In this document: positions 35,192 through 44,672 of the stretch, piece by piece | Layout of the letters: every line of letters begins with the position of its first letter | How positions within the stretch are numbered: the first letter of the stretch is position 1 | Source of the DNA: an uncultured Bryobacteraceae bacterium | Lineage (GTDB): Bacteria > Acidobacteriota > Terriglobia > Bryobacterales > Bryobacteraceae | Length of the DNA stretch: 64,000 nt | Direction of reading: 5' to 3' | NCBI GenBank assembly: GCA_938027685.1 | Contig: CALJAM010000011.1 | Span: 124,001-188,000, forward strand | Program-made: the position numbers and the translations under genes | Notes under the pieces: model-generated | The model's database searches: none | Told to the model about the DNA's origin: nothing | What the model saw: the letters and a program-made list of their open reading frames with translations, nothing else

Positions 35192-37621
35192 ATGATCTTT
35201 AGCTTTCGCCATTTGCTTCCAATTTGTCTCTTTGTTTCCGCGTCTCTCGGTTGTCGTCCGTCCAATCCGCCCTCGTCAGGCCCCGACCGCTACACCAACT
35301 CCCTGGGCATGGTCATGGTCTGGGTGCCCCCCGGCAACTTCCGCATGGGCAACCAACTGCCGACGGGGCCGGAGTTAGGTTTCTCGCACACCGCGCCTCG
35401 AGGCGACTACGACGAGCGGCCTGTCCACGAGGTCCGCATCAGCCGTGGGTTCTACATGTCGGAGACTGAAATCACCGCCGAGCAATACGCCCGGTTCCGT
35501 GCGGACTACGTCGCGCCCGGGGTGATGTACCCGTACGCCACCGGCGTCAGTTGGGAGGATGCCGTGGCCTTCTGCGAGTGGCTCACTCGAAGAGAGGGCC
35601 GCCCCTATCGCCTGCCGACCGAGGCGGAATGGGAGTACGCCGCCCGCGCCGGCTCCCCATGGCACTTTTCTTCCGGAGCGCGACCGCCCGCCGACGGCGT
35701 CGCCAACCGATTCGGCTTGCGCAACATGCATACGGACGCCGCGGAATGGGTGCTCGACTGGCACGGACTTTATCCCTGCGAGCCCCAGATCGATCCCGTG
35801 GGCCCGGACTCCGGCGTGACGCGCGTGGTTCGCGGCGGCGGAATCAATTCTCCGTGGGCGAGCGAGCTGCCCAAGTATCCCAACAGCGGCACGCTGCCGT
35901 ACTTTCGTCGCTCGGCCAACCGCGCCTCGGCGCCTCCCGATTGGCGCGGCCCGCACCACATCGGGTTCCGGATCGTCCAGGCGCCCATGCCTGAGACCGC
36001 TCCGTGGCCGCGGCAGAAGACGTGGCTGGAGCAGGCGGTCAAGCAATCGCGCGAGCATGTCCGGCGGGGCCCGGATCCCTCGCGTCCCTGGTTTCGACAG
36101 CGTGACGCTTTGCCCGTGCCGCCCTCGGATTCCACCGAGGAAGAGATTCGGGTGAGCGGCCTAACTTCCGGCATTCTTGGCTACATGCACCATGCCGCTC
36201 TCACGGTCTGTCCCAACGGCGATCTTTTGGCGGCTTGGTTTTCGGCTCCCATCCCCAACTACGAGGACCTCGCCAACGTGCTGGTCGTCGGCGCGCGTCT
36301 ACGCTTCGGAAGCGAGCAATGGGACGTTCCCGAGCCGCTGCTCGATCTGGCCGATATCAAGGACACTTCGCCCGTTCTATGGACGGACGGCGACCTGGTC
36401 TACCTGTTCAGCGGCGGCGCGGGTTTCTCGGGCGTGCCGTTTCGTCGGCGCTACTCCGCCGACAGCGGCGCCAGCTGGAGCCCACTGTTACTGCCGCGCA
36501 TCGAGGGCTCTCCGGGCGACTCGTCGGCGCAACCCATCAGCAGCGTCCTGCGAGCGCCCGACCACACGCTGTATCTAGGAGCCGATGCCGTCGGCCCGGC
36601 TTCGTTCCTTTGGGCCAGCGGCGATCAGGGCAGGACATGGTTCGACACAGGGGGACGCACCGGCGGAAGGCACACGGCCTTCGCCTTGCTGCGCGATGGC
36701 CGTCTGCTCGGCTTGGGTGGCAAGTCGGGCGCCATCGACGGCTACATGCCGCAATCGCTTTCCTCCGACGGTGGCAGGACCTGGACGGTAAGCAAGAGTC
36801 CTTTTCCCGCCGTCGGGCCCAACAAACAGCGTCCGGTGCTGTTGCGGCTGGCCAGCGGCCGTCTGTTTTTCGCCAGCGATTGGCAGGACAATGCCGGTCG
36901 CCAACCTCCGGGAACCCCGCACCGCGGCGCTTTCGTCGCACTTTCCGAAGACGAGGGCCGAACCTGGAAGATCAAGAATCTCCCGGGAGTACGGCTGCCC
37001 TCCCGGTACGAACTGCGACACCGCCCCGGTTGGCCCGAGGATCCTTCCCGCGATCCTACGCTGGGATACCCCGCCGCCGCTCAAGCTCCCAACGGCGTCA
37101 TCCACCTTGTCACCTCGTACAACCACCCGCCGCAACACTTCGAGATGAACGAAGCCTGGATCCTCGCCCCAGACGCCGAGCCCGCGCCTAAAGCTTCTTG
37201 CCGGAACGGGCGGATCCATTCGGAGGAAAAGCAGGCCGGCGGGCTGCGCGCGGTATGGACGGGCTGCATCGATGCTTATGGCCGCTACCTGTTGGACGGC
37301 GAAGAGCGCTGGTATTATCCGAACGGCAACCTGATGTACGAAGTCCGCTGGGAGCGCGGGCTGAAGACGGGCGCCGAGACCTATCGAGGCGATTCGGGCC
37401 GAGTGCTGTGGCAGCGGGAACACCGTGCGGACGGCATCGCGGTGTGGACGCACTACTGGCCCAACGGTCGGAAGCGGACCGAGTCGTATTGGAAAAACGG
37501 GCGCGCGACCGGACTGGCCCGCGAGTGGGACGCGGAGGGCAAACTGGTGGCTGAGATCGAGTTCGTGGACGGCGTCAAGCGCAACTGGACCGTCGCCGAC
37601 AGTTTTCCGCTGAGACGCTGA
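35192..37621 (+). CDS. Lipoprotein-like fusion: FGE-like domain, sialidase-like propeller, MORN-like repeats
   Basis: An 809-residue exported protein. The signal ends in ASLGC, a weak lipobox with Cys21. Residues 38-265 have the SUMF1/FGE fold (LGMVMVWVPPGNFRMGN, FYMSETEITAEQYARF, YRLPTEAEWEYAARAG, VVRGGG, HIGFRIV) but lack the copper-binding catalytic cysteines, so it is not a formylglycine generator. Residues about 310-650 resemble a sialidase/BNR propeller, with Asp-box-like SADSGASW, SGDQGRTW, SSDGGRTW and SEDEGRTW. Residues about 665-790 contain MORN-2-like repeats (EERWYYPNGNLMYEVRWERG, THYWPNGRKRTESYWKNG). Its neighbours are sulfatases and a beta-helix protein, which suggests glycan binding or cleavage. 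The combination is unusual. Confidence 0.75.
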   Translation: MIFSFRHLLPICLFVSASLGCRPSNPPSSGPDRYTNSLGMVMVWVPPGNFRMGNQLPTGPELGFSHTAPRGDYDERPVHEVRISRGFYMSETEITAEQYARFRADYVAPGVMYPYATGVSWEDAVAFCEWLTRREGRPYRLPTEAEWEYAARAGSPWHFSSGARPPADGVANRFGLRNMHTDAAEWVLDWHGLYPCEPQIDPVGPDSGVTRVVRGGGINSPWASELPKYPNSGTLPYFRRSANRASAPPDWRGPHHIGFRIVQAPMPETAPWPRQKTWLEQAVKQSREHVRRGPDPSRPWFRQRDALPVPPSDSTEEEIRVSGLTSGILGYMHHAALTVCPNGDLLAAWFSAPIPNYEDLANVLVVGARLRFGSEQWDVPEPLLDLADIKDTSPVLWTDGDLVYLFSGGAGFSGVPFRRRYSADSGASWSPLLLPRIEGSPGDSSAQPISSVLRAPDHTLYLGADAVGPASFLWASGDQGRTWFDTGGRTGGRHTAFALLRDGRLLGLGGKSGAIDGYMPQSLSSDGGRTWTVSKSPFPAVGPNKQRPVLLRLASGRLFFASDWQDNAGRQPPGTPHRGAFVALSEDEGRTWKIKNLPGVRLPSRYELRHRPGWPEDPSRDPTLGYPAAAQAPNGVIHLVTSYNHPPQHFEMNEAWILAPDAEPAPKASCRNGRIHSEEKQAGGLRAVWTGCIDAYGRYLLDGEERWYYPNGNLMYEVRWERGLKTGAETYRGDSGRVLWQREHRADGIAVWTHYWPNGRKRTESYWKNGRATGLAREWDAEGKLVAEIEFVDGVKRNWTVADSFPLRR

Positions 37622-37944
37622 CGGGCCAGTGCCGGCCGCGACATCGGCGCAGCGCGTCGAACTACCGCTGCGGATGAAGCCGGCAGTCTCGAATCACGTT
37701 TCTGCGGTTCGGACTTCGCGTCGTGACGGGAATCGGAGAGCCGACGGCCGCGCAGGCCTGGGCCACAGGCAGCGTCGACCCGGTTCAGCATGAGCTCCCC
37801 ACGACTCCCACCGCCGCGCCGGGAAATCGGCATTCGCCTGGCGCACGCTCGTGAACAGAGCTGGAGCTATATGGGCAGGAACGCGCACGTAGGGAATGGG
37901 GCGTGCGCAGCCAGCTTTATACTCGACGTGTTGGGGAGTCGAAA
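37622..37944. other. Intergenic region, 323 bp
   Basis: No gene supported. It contains the promoter-like TATACT near its right end. The rest is GC-rich sequence with no repeat or hairpin that I can defend. Confidence 0.5.
37918..37923 (+). promoter_or_regulatory. -10 hexamer TATACT before the beta-helix gene
   Basis: TATACT lies 21 nt before the preferred GTG start at 37945, with GGGGAG between them as ribosome binding site. No -35 was identified. Confidence 0.4.
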
Positions 37945-40017
37945 GTGGGAATCTCGGATTTCCGTTGGGCAACGGGGGCTGTCAGCGCGCGGCGGCGTTC
38001 GGGCGCGAGGCTGCTCCGCGGGTGCGCTCGAGTTGGGGCATCGCGACTTTTGGCCGTGATTTCGCTGACGGTAACGTCGGCCGCGGGCGCGGACTTGGTG
38101 CTGGAGTCGGTGACTCTCAAAGCCACCTTCGAGTGCGTGGGCGTGCGCGTGACCTATCGGGGCGACGAGAACCAAAACGGCGTGGTCGGCGTCCGCTATC
38201 GCCGGAAAGGCTCGGCGGATTGGCAGCGCGGGCATCCGATGATCCGGATCCGGGGCAACCGCCTCGTGACCAGCCTGTTCTGGCTGACCGAAGGCACCAC
38301 ATACGAAATCGAGCTGGAGGCCTCGGATCCCGAGGGCGTTCTGATCGGCTTCCGACAGCCGCTCGAGGTCACCACGCGATCGTCGCGTTTTCCCGCCTCC
38401 GGGCGCGAGCTGTGGGTGCAGGCGGGCGCAGCTCCGGGTGGGGACGGATCCGCTGAGGCGCCCTTTGCCTCGATCCAGAGGGCGGCCGAGGCCGCGCGCC
38501 CCGGAGATACCGTGCGCATACGGCCGGGAGTATATCGCGAGCAGCTCCGCCCACCGCGCTCCGGCCTGCCCGACAACTGGATCCGATTCGTTGGCGACGC
38601 TTCCGGCGTCGTGCTTGACGGCGGCGAGGACATTTCCACCGAGGAAGGCTGGTCCGAGTTAGGCGACGGCGTGTGGAGCCGCCCTTACGCGCGCAATCCG
38701 CGATACATGGCGTTGGACGGCGTGCGGCTGTATCGTCACTCCAGCCTGGCTAACCTCCGCTCGGGCGGCGACGGCATCACAGGTGGCTTTTTCATCGAAG
38801 GCGGAATGTTGTACGTCAAGCCGCCGGACGGCGCGCCCCTGCCGGGCCGCAAGCTGCGCGCCGCCGTGCTGGCCTACGGCGTCGATTTGGACGGAGTCAG
38901 CTTTATCGAGGTGCGCGATCTGGAGATCGGCTTCTACGAGGAAGCGACCGTTCGATTCCGCAACGCGCACCATTGCGCCTTGCGCGATTCCATCCTGCAT
39001 GACAGCCGCCAGTTTGTCCGTGTGGACGGGGAAGCCTCGACCGACAATCTCATCGAAGGCAACCGCATCTTCGGCTCGGGCGTCCTGGATTGGCCCTGGG
39101 ATACCTGCCATCACGGTCACGATTGCAGCTCCAACGGCATCGCACTGAGAGGGGCGGGCGAAGGCAACGTGGTGCGCAGTAACTACGTGACCGGCTCGTA
39201 CAACGGCATCTACCTGGGGGGTTGGGTGACGGACTACCCGGAGGCGTGGGCGTTGGAGAACGACGTCTACGACAACCTCATCGAGTACGTCAAGGACGAC
39301 GCCATCGAGCCGGAGTGTCACGCCATCAACCTGCGCATCTTTCGGAACACCATGCAGAATCTTTTCGTGGGCATCTCGCTGGCGCCGATCGAGACCGGCC
39401 CGACGTGGGTGCTCTATAACGTGGCGCACACGTTCCGGCCTCACGACAAGGGCAAGGGTCAGTGGGTGAAGATTTCGCTGACGCCGCGGGGCGAGCAGCC
39501 GCTCGGCCACGTGCGCATCTACCACAACACGTCTCACACCAACGTGGCGGAACACAACGGCTGGGGCTCGCCCGGCTTCGGCAACATCCACTTCTTGAAC
39601 AACGTGGTGTCGGCCACGCGGTACGTGTTCGAGCATTCGACGGCGGGCCCGATGCCGGGGCCTAACGTGATCGACTACAACAACCTTTACACGACCGACA
39701 CAACGCGCTACGTGAAGTGGGAAAACCAGCGTGTCGACGCGGCGGGCTTTCGCGCGCTGGGTTTCCAACTGCACGGCCTGAACGCGCCGCCCCGATTCGT
39801 GGATCCCCTCGGCGGCGACCTCCGCCTGCTGCCCGACGATCCGGGCATCGATAGGGCGCTATATTTGCCCGGCATCAATGACGGCTACTGTGGATCGGCT
39901 CCGGACATGGGCGCCTTCGAGTACTGCGAGGACGGGGCCGCTCCCGCGGCCGGACGCCCGCGGCTGGGCGGCGGAGCGCCGGTCAATACCGGGACGCCTC
40001 CGCAACGGCGCCGGTGA
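37945..40017 (+). CDS. Secreted right-handed beta-helix protein (possible polysaccharide lyase)
   Basis: About 690 residues. I prefer the GTG at 37945 because GGGGAG lies 6 nt upstream; a GTG at 37903 is the longer alternative. A signal-type segment (ASRLLAVISLTVTSAAGA) is followed by a fibronectin-III-like domain (VRVTYRGDENQNGVVGVRYRR). A parallel beta-helix begins at GSAEAPFASIQRAAEAARPGDTVRIRPGVYRE. Repeats rich in Asn and Gly continue to about residue 640 (NLIEGNRIFGSG, NVVRSNYVTGSYNGIYLGG, NIHFLNNVVSA). This fold is shared by polysaccharide lyases, pectinases and C5 epimerases. No catalytic set could be assigned, so a lyase role is inferred from context. Confidence 0.78.
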   Translation: MGISDFRWATGAVSARRRSGARLLRGCARVGASRLLAVISLTVTSAAGADLVLESVTLKATFECVGVRVTYRGDENQNGVVGVRYRRKGSADWQRGHPMIRIRGNRLVTSLFWLTEGTTYEIELEASDPEGVLIGFRQPLEVTTRSSRFPASGRELWVQAGAAPGGDGSAEAPFASIQRAAEAARPGDTVRIRPGVYREQLRPPRSGLPDNWIRFVGDASGVVLDGGEDISTEEGWSELGDGVWSRPYARNPRYMALDGVRLYRHSSLANLRSGGDGITGGFFIEGGMLYVKPPDGAPLPGRKLRAAVLAYGVDLDGVSFIEVRDLEIGFYEEATVRFRNAHHCALRDSILHDSRQFVRVDGEASTDNLIEGNRIFGSGVLDWPWDTCHHGHDCSSNGIALRGAGEGNVVRSNYVTGSYNGIYLGGWVTDYPEAWALENDVYDNLIEYVKDDAIEPECHAINLRIFRNTMQNLFVGISLAPIETGPTWVLYNVAHTFRPHDKGKGQWVKISLTPRGEQPLGHVRIYHNTSHTNVAEHNGWGSPGFGNIHFLNNVVSATRYVFEHSTAGPMPGPNVIDYNNLYTTDTTRYVKWENQRVDAAGFRALGFQLHGLNAPPRFVDPLGGDLRLLPDDPGIDRALYLPGINDGYCGSAPDMGAFEYCEDGAAPAAGRPRLGGGAPVNTGTPPQRRR

Positions 40018-40480
40018 TGAACGAGGAGGGGGCATTGCGCCGCGTCCCGGTGCGCGGTGCGTGTCGCGCGGTTCAGGCCCTGAAAAAGGTCGTTGGCGGC
40101 GGGACGAACTGCCTTTCGACGGCGCGGGTGTCCGCCGCCGCAGGGCGAGCCCCTGCGTCGGGCTTAGGAAAGTGGGCGACCGGGTTCCGGCGGGCCTCGC
40201 TCCGCGCAGGTTCGCACCCGCTGCGTGCCTCGCAAGAGGCGCCGCTGCGCATCCGGGGCTGCGAGTCAGCACAACGTCAGCCGCGGGAAGTTAGATCGGC
40301 GTCGGCTGAGGCTCGACCGGAAGTTGCGGCATCTGCTCCCACCCGCGCCGCGACTTTCCGGATCCTACTGCGCAAGCGGGACCCGAAGCCGGCCGCCGTG
40401 AGCCCGGTGTGGGGATGCCGGCGGGGCGTTGCCGGCGGATCCCGGTTCGTTCACGAGATGTGACGCGACGCACCCGCGGA
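40018..40480. other. Intergenic region, 463 bp, with a degenerate repeat
   Basis: No gene supported between the convergent beta-helix and DUF3501 genes. A 149-codon open frame here has no protein-like features. The right half holds one copy of an imperfect repeat shared with 47952-48035. Confidence 0.5.
40303..40400 (+). repeat. Degenerate intergenic repeat, copy A
   Basis: Aligned by eye to copy B at 47952-48035, with matching blocks GGAAGT, GCATC-TGCTCCC, CTTT-C-CGG and CGGGACCCG in the same order and orientation. Copy A has an extra segment of about 12 bp (ATCCTACTGCGC). Confidence 0.35.
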
Positions 40481-41050
40481 CTACTCGGTGAAATCGCGGG
40501 CCAGCTCTTCGAGTTGCTCCGGCGTGAGCGTGTGCTCGGCCCGGTAGCACGGGTGATCCACGATGAGCCGAGCGCCCTCGCGGAATCGCGCCACCTGCTC
40601 CGGATCGAGCGGGAACTTGATGTATTGGACGGAGCTCAACCGGTCCGAAGAGATCTGCCGTGTATCGAAGCGGGCTTTCACCCGACGTCCCGCCACCTCC
40701 AGCCAGACGTGATTCTCCAGGCCGAGGAGCTCGCGCAAACGGATCTGACGTTCGGCCGGGGTTTCGTACTCGATGAGCAGGCTGGCCGAAAGTTCGTTGT
40801 CGCCCGGAATCAGCTCGTTGTAAGTGTCGACCTCGTGGCGTATGTCCTCCGGTTCCACGATGCGTTCGATGCGCATCATCTCCTGGATCTGATAGCGCAC
40901 GGTTTCGCGGTTCTCGAACAAGAAGGTCAGGTGATCGCCGACGCGGATGCGGCGGCGGTCCTTGAGCGCCATGATTTGCGGACGCCAGCTCTTGCGTTCC
41001 CGTTCATAGTCCGCGATGTTGCGGATCTCGGAGATGTCGATCGGTTTCAC
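40481..41050 (-). CDS. DUF3501 family protein
   Basis: A 189-residue cytoplasmic protein. The open frame is longer, but the upstream part is antisense of the Fe-S gene. The GTG at 41050 overlaps the stop of that gene as GTGA, so the two are translationally coupled. It begins [22 protein letters not shown] and contains [30 protein letters not shown] and [17 protein letters not shown], which are typical of DUF3501. The family is known from clusters with rubrerythrin and a heterodisulfide-reductase-like Fe-S protein, exactly as here. Its biochemical role is unknown; a part in peroxide or redox stress handling is inferred from the neighbours. Confidence 0.85.
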   Translation of the reverse strand: MKPIDISEIRNIADYERERKSWRPQIMALKDRRRIRVGDHLTFLFENRETVRYQIQEMMRIERIVEPEDIRHEVDTYNELIPGDNELSASLLIEYETPAERQIRLRELLGLENHVWLEVAGRRVKARFDTRQISSDRLSSVQYIKFPLDPEQVARFREGARLIVDHPCYRAEHTLTPEQLEELARDFTE

Positions 41051-42366
41051 TTCGCAGCCTCCTCCAAGCGTTGCGGAAACCCGTCGGGGCGATAGGCGCG
41101 CGCCAGAATTTCGATGGGGTGCAGGGGGCGCCGACCGGTCGCCTGTCCGATATGGAGCGCGGCGAGCGGGCAGTCGCTGGCCACTACCTCGGCCTCGGCG
41201 GCTTGAACAGCCTCGAACGCTTTGCGGCCGGCCGAAAGCGAGAGGGGGAAGAATTCTTTTTTCATGGCCCAGGTGCCGTCGTGGCCGGAGCATTGCTCGA
41301 TAAGACGCACGGTGGTGCCCGGCACCAGCCGGAGCATGTCGCGCGAGCGGTAGCCGATGTTCTGAGCCCTGAGATGGCAGGGCAGATGGTAGGCCACCCG
41401 GCCGGGAGTGGAGCGGAAGTCGCGGTTCAGGCGGCCCTGCTGCTTCAGCTCGAAAAGGTACTCGCAGGCGTCGCGCGTCGCGGCGGCGACCTCGAGGGCC
41501 TCCGGCATGCCAGTAAGCAGAGGGTACTCCTTGCGCAGCATGTAGGCGCAGGTGGGATCGAGCACGACCACCTTGCTGCCCCGCCGGACCTCGGGTGCGA
41601 GCGTGCGAACATTCTCGCGCGCCAATTGCTGTGCGCGTTCCATGTCGCCCGCCTCCAGAGCAGGCATGCCGCAGCAGCGGTATTGCCGGCAGCGGAGGCG
41701 GACACCGTTGCGCGCGAATACCTCCACGCAAGCCTTGCCCACCTCCGGCGCGTTGAAATTCACCGAGCAGGTGACGAACAGAATGGCCTGCTCGGCGGCC
41801 TCCGGCGCCGTAGGGGCATGGCGCCGAAACCAGTCCTCGAAGGTTTCCCGATGGAATTCGGGAAGGCTCTTGTCGTGATGAATGCCGATGAGAAGTTCCA
41901 GGCCGCGTCGCAGCAGGGGCCGGCGGTTTGCCCAGTTGGACAAAGGCGCGGTGCGCGAGCCGAGCCGTCCGAGCAGTTCAGGGCGGGCGAGCAACCAGTC
42001 TCGCAGGTTTCTGCCGCGCCGCCGCGCCCGCACCGCCACCGCACGCAGGAGCAGGCGGGGAAAGTCGAGCTGGAATTCGTGCTTATCGTCCGGCGTATAG
42101 GGGCACTTGACGTAACAGAGCTTGCACTGATAGCAGAGCGCGATGACCCGTTCGACTTCCTCCTCACTGAGCGCGCGCACATCTCCGCCCCGCCGGTCCA
42201 CGGCTTCGAACAGCGCCGGGAACGAGGGGCAAAGGTTGAAGCAAAGCCGGCACAGGTTGCAGATCTCGAAAGCCCGCTCCAGTTCCAGGCGTACGGCTTG
42301 CGGATCCCAGTAGCGGGTTTCATTGGGATCGTAGGACAGACCGGGGGTGGGGGTGCCTTTGATCAT
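41047..42366 (-). CDS. GlpC/HdrD-like [4Fe-4S] protein with CCG domains
   Basis: A 439-residue iron-sulfur protein. Two [4Fe-4S] ferredoxin motifs occur, Cys36/39/42 with Cys46 and Cys78/81/84 with Cys88. Two cysteine-rich (CCG-type) domains follow. The first contains [12 protein letters not shown] and [13 protein letters not shown]; the second contains [13 protein letters not shown] and [16 protein letters not shown], where CCG has become CSG. The layout matches the electron-transfer subunit GlpC and heterodisulfide reductase HdrD. No flavin domain is present. It is likely an electron relay between a donor and rubrerythrin (inference), in one operon with the downstream DUF3501 gene and the upstream rubrerythrin gene (47 bp). 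Confidence 0.88.
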   Translation of the reverse strand: MIKGTPTPGLSYDPNETRYWDPQAVRLELERAFEICNLCRLCFNLCPSFPALFEAVDRRGGDVRALSEEEVERVIALCYQCKLCYVKCPYTPDDKHEFQLDFPRLLLRAVAVRARRRGRNLRDWLLARPELLGRLGSRTAPLSNWANRRPLLRRGLELLIGIHHDKSLPEFHRETFEDWFRRHAPTAPEAAEQAILFVTCSVNFNAPEVGKACVEVFARNGVRLRCRQYRCCGMPALEAGDMERAQQLARENVRTLAPEVRRGSKVVVLDPTCAYMLRKEYPLLTGMPEALEVAAATRDACEYLFELKQQGRLNRDFRSTPGRVAYHLPCHLRAQNIGYRSRDMLRLVPGTTVRLIEQCSGHDGTWAMKKEFFPLSLSAGRKAFEAVQAAEAEVVASDCPLAALHIGQATGRRPLHPIEILARAYRPDGFPQRLEEAAK

Positions 42367-42413
42367 GAAAAAAGTGTAGGCTGGGCGGGCGTCGGCCCGC
42401 CCAACCGAGAGGC

Positions 42414-42833
42414 TCAGCTGATGGACTTGAGACCCTGCTCGAAGCGGCCTGCGTGCGACTTCTCGGCCTTAGCCAGGGTCTCGAACCAGTCTGCGATTTC
42501 GGGGAAGCCTTCTTCGCGCGCTACCTTGGCCATGCCGGGGTACATGTCGGTGTATTCGTGCGTCTCCCCGGCGATAGCGGCCTTCAGGTTGGCGATCGTG
42601 TCCCCGATGGGAAGATCGGTGGCGGGATCCCCTACCTCTTTGAGGTAGTCGAGGTGTCCATGGGCGTGACCAGTCTCGCCCTCAGCCGTGTCGCGGAACA
42701 GGCCTGCGATTTCCGGGTAGCCCTCGACGTCGGCTTGCTTGGCGAAGTACAGGTAGCGGCGGTTGGCCTGGGATTCCCCTGCGAAAGCGTACTTGAGGTT
42801 CTCGTGTGTCTTGGTTCCTTTCAACGACGGCAT
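42414..42833 (-). CDS. Rubrerythrin-like diiron protein lacking rubredoxin domain
   Basis: A 139-residue four-helix-bundle protein. The start at 42833 is fixed by AAGGAGG 5 nt upstream. Diiron ligands are visible in [53 protein letters not shown] and [12 protein letters not shown], giving the E-xxH repeats of rubrerythrins. The C-terminal rubredoxin domain of classical rubrerythrin is absent, so electrons must come from another protein, perhaps the Fe-S protein encoded next. The likely role is reduction of hydrogen peroxide in the cytoplasm. It leads a three-gene operon. Confidence 0.93.
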   Translation of the reverse strand: MPSLKGTKTHENLKYAFAGESQANRRYLYFAKQADVEGYPEIAGLFRDTAEGETGHAHGHLDYLKEVGDPATDLPIGDTIANLKAAIAGETHEYTDMYPGMAKVAREEGFPEIADWFETLAKAEKSHAGRFEQGLKSIS

Positions 42834-42921
42834 AGAGGCCTCCTTCGTCAAAAAAGATGCAAGTGTCCGGCCGCGGGATGCAGGGGAATTGTGACAGCCG
42901 GATGCGGGGCTCCTGAGTGGC

Positions 42922-43674
42922 TCAGCCTGCGGAAGCCAGCACGCGCCCGAAGCGCCGCTCGCGGCGGTGGAAATCCCGGACGGCCGCCTCCAGGTCTTGG
43001 GCGCCGAAGTCGGGCCACATGCGGTTGGTGAAATAAAGCTCCGCGTAGGCGCACTCCCAAAGCAGGAAGTCGCTCAAGCGCTGTTCTCCGCCGGTGCGGA
43101 TCAGCAGGTCGACGTCGGGAACGGGTTCGCGGCCATGGATGGCTTCACCGAGCAAGCGAGCGAACTCGGCGCGACCCACGGGTCGGCCGTTGACGCGACA
43201 GGCGGCGCGTACGATGGCGTCGCGCGCAGAGTAATCGACCGCGATGCGCAGGTGAAGGCGGTCGCCGGCTGCGGTTGCAGCCTCGGCGCGTTCGATGGCG
43301 CGGCGCAGCTTGGGATCGAGGCGGTCGCGGCGACCGATGACCGTAAGCCGGATGCCGTGCTTGACGCACTCAGCGGTGTGCCGTTCCAGGTATTCGTGGA
43401 ACAGCTTCATCAGCGTAGCCACTTCGTCGGGAGGCCGATGCCAGTTGTCCGAGGAAAAGGCATAGAGGGTGAGGGTCCGGATGCCCAGTTTGGGGGCCGC
43501 CTCGATGGTCCGTCGGACGGCTTCCGCGCCTGCCTGATGCCCGGCCACCCGCGGCAGACCGCGGGCCGTGGCCCAGCGGCCGTTGCCGTCCATGATGATG
43601 GCGACGTGCAAGCCGTCCTGCTTCAGTGCGGGTGGCTGTGAAGCCGGCCCGCTTTTGCGTTGCGTCCCCTTCAT
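42922..43674 (-). CDS. uppS: Undecaprenyl-diphosphate synthase (isoprenyl transferase)
   Basis: A 250-residue cis-prenyltransferase making the C55 lipid carrier for peptidoglycan and O-antigen. Asp29 in [10 protein letters not shown] is the catalytic residue. [39 protein letters not shown] and [25 protein letters not shown] are the family motifs. It has an N-terminal extension of about 20 residues. The start lies 3 nt after the stop of the winged-helix regulator, so it may be co-transcribed with that gene and its membrane partner. It would then be influenced by the promoter at 44673-44702, although an internal promoter is also possible. Confidence 0.95.
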   Translation of the reverse strand: MKGTQRKSGPASQPPALKQDGLHVAIIMDGNGRWATARGLPRVAGHQAGAEAVRRTIEAAPKLGIRTLTLYAFSSDNWHRPPDEVATLMKLFHEYLERHTAECVKHGIRLTVIGRRDRLDPKLRRAIERAEAATAAGDRLHLRIAVDYSARDAIVRAACRVNGRPVGRAEFARLLGEAIHGREPVPDVDLLIRTGGEQRLSDFLLWECAYAELYFTNRMWPDFGAQDLEAAVRDFHRRERRFGRVLASAG

Positions 43675-43677
43675 TCC

Positions 43678-44061
43678 TCAACGCTCCCGCATGGCGCGAA
43701 TCAGAGCCTCCATGTGGTCCAGGTAGCGCTCGAGCGCCTGTCGCCCGATGGGCGTCAGACGGTACTCGGTCTTGGGCAGCCGGCCGTCGAAGTACTTGGT
43801 GCAGACGATGTACTCGGCCTGCTCGAGTTTGCGCGCATGCACGCTCAGATTGCCGTCGGTCGTCTTCAGCAGGCGCTTGAGCTCGTTGAAGCTGAGCTTC
43901 TCGTTAACCGCAAGGGCGCTGACGATGCCCAGGCGTATTCGTTCGTGAATCAGGCGGTCCAGCCCCTGGGCCGCCGCACCTGGCAACGCGACCGCGCGCA
44001 AACGCGCCGGTTGCGCTGGCCTTGCCTCCGCTCGCCCTGTCGCCGTCGTGGCCCTAGCCAC
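43678..44061 (-). CDS. Winged-helix transcriptional regulator
   Basis: A 127-residue DNA-binding protein. A basic, Ala-rich N-terminus (1-30) precedes a winged-helix domain. Helix 1 is LDRLIHERIRLGIVSALA, the recognition region is LSFNELKRLLKTTDGNLSVHARKLEQAEYIV, and the wing is TEYRLTPIGRQALERYLDHME. It belongs to the MarR/ArsR-like group that detects no obvious metal (no Cys pair). It overlaps the upstream membrane-protein gene by 8 bp and is thus co-transcribed with it. The palindrome at 44696-44713 overlapping the operon promoter is its probable operator (inference), giving autorepression. Confidence 0.88.
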   Translation of the reverse strand: MARATTATGRAEARPAQPARLRAVALPGAAAQGLDRLIHERIRLGIVSALAVNEKLSFNELKRLLKTTDGNLSVHARKLEQAEYIVCTKYFDGRLPKTEYRLTPIGRQALERYLDHMEALIRAMRER

Positions 44062-44665
44062 CGTACCTCCTTACGATCAGTGCTCCGAAGAGAAGATGCA
44101 GGCCGCCGAAACCCGCCGCCATCATCAGGCAACCCAAGGAGGCCGGCACGAAGAGCGTGAGTGCGCCCAGCAGCATGAAGCACAGACCCATGACGGGCAC
44201 CACGCGGATCGAGAACGCTCCTCCGGTGACGATGCCGGATCCGTACAGCAGGAGCCACATGCCGGGGATGGCGTCCCATTGCCCGGCGCGGTAAAGCGCG
44301 AGCGTGAGCAACGCCCCGACAGCCATGGGAGGCGAAAAGCTCAGCGCGAAGCGGCGGGCAGGCATGGAAAACAGCGGCATCCGCGCGGCCCTCGCCTTGC
44401 GCACCGTGGCCGCGGCTGCGATCAGGAAGGAAATGACGGCTTCGCTCAGCCAAATCGCTAACCAGCGTCCGGGCGGCTTGCGCCAGGCCAGGGCTGCGGC
44501 GCCGAGCGCGGTCAACCCTACGGCAATCAGTCCCCAGCCGGAGATAGCCGTGAACGCCGTGGCCCGCTCCATGGTCTCGCGGATGAAGCGAAGGTTGTCG
44601 AGGGCGTAGACCTGGATGGGGCTGGGAGGGCGCCGAGCGGAGCGCAACGGACCGGCGGAGGCCAT
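44054..44665 (-). CDS. Membrane protein partner of the winged-helix regulator
   Basis: A 203-residue integral membrane protein with about six helices (for example TAISGWGLIAVGLTALGAAA, GRWLAIWLSEAVISFLIAAA and CLMMAAGFGGLHLLFGALIV). The segment AGQWDAIPGMWLLLYGSGIV is characteristic of a small family that is usually encoded directly beside such regulators. It has no known function. It may signal to, or be regulated by, the winged-helix protein. The ATG at 44665 is 7 nt from the -10 box, which would make the transcript leaderless. Confidence 0.8.
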   Translation of the reverse strand: MASAGPLRSARRPPSPIQVYALDNLRFIRETMERATAFTAISGWGLIAVGLTALGAAALAWRKPPGRWLAIWLSEAVISFLIAAAATVRKARAARMPLFSMPARRFALSFSPPMAVGALLTLALYRAGQWDAIPGMWLLLYGSGIVTGGAFSIRVVPVMGLCFMLLGALTLFVPASLGCLMMAAGFGGLHLLFGALIVRRYGG

Positions 44666-44672
44666 CGGGCCT

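Noticed and set aside
35192-36000. Formylglycine-generating enzyme for the nearby sulfatases
   Set aside because: The fold is there, but the catalytic cysteines expected near the RGGS region are absent, so it cannot be called an FGE.
40014-40463. 149-codon open frame after the beta-helix gene
   Set aside because: Arg/Ala/Gly-rich translation typical of GC-rich non-coding DNA, overlapping the degenerate repeat; no homologous motif.
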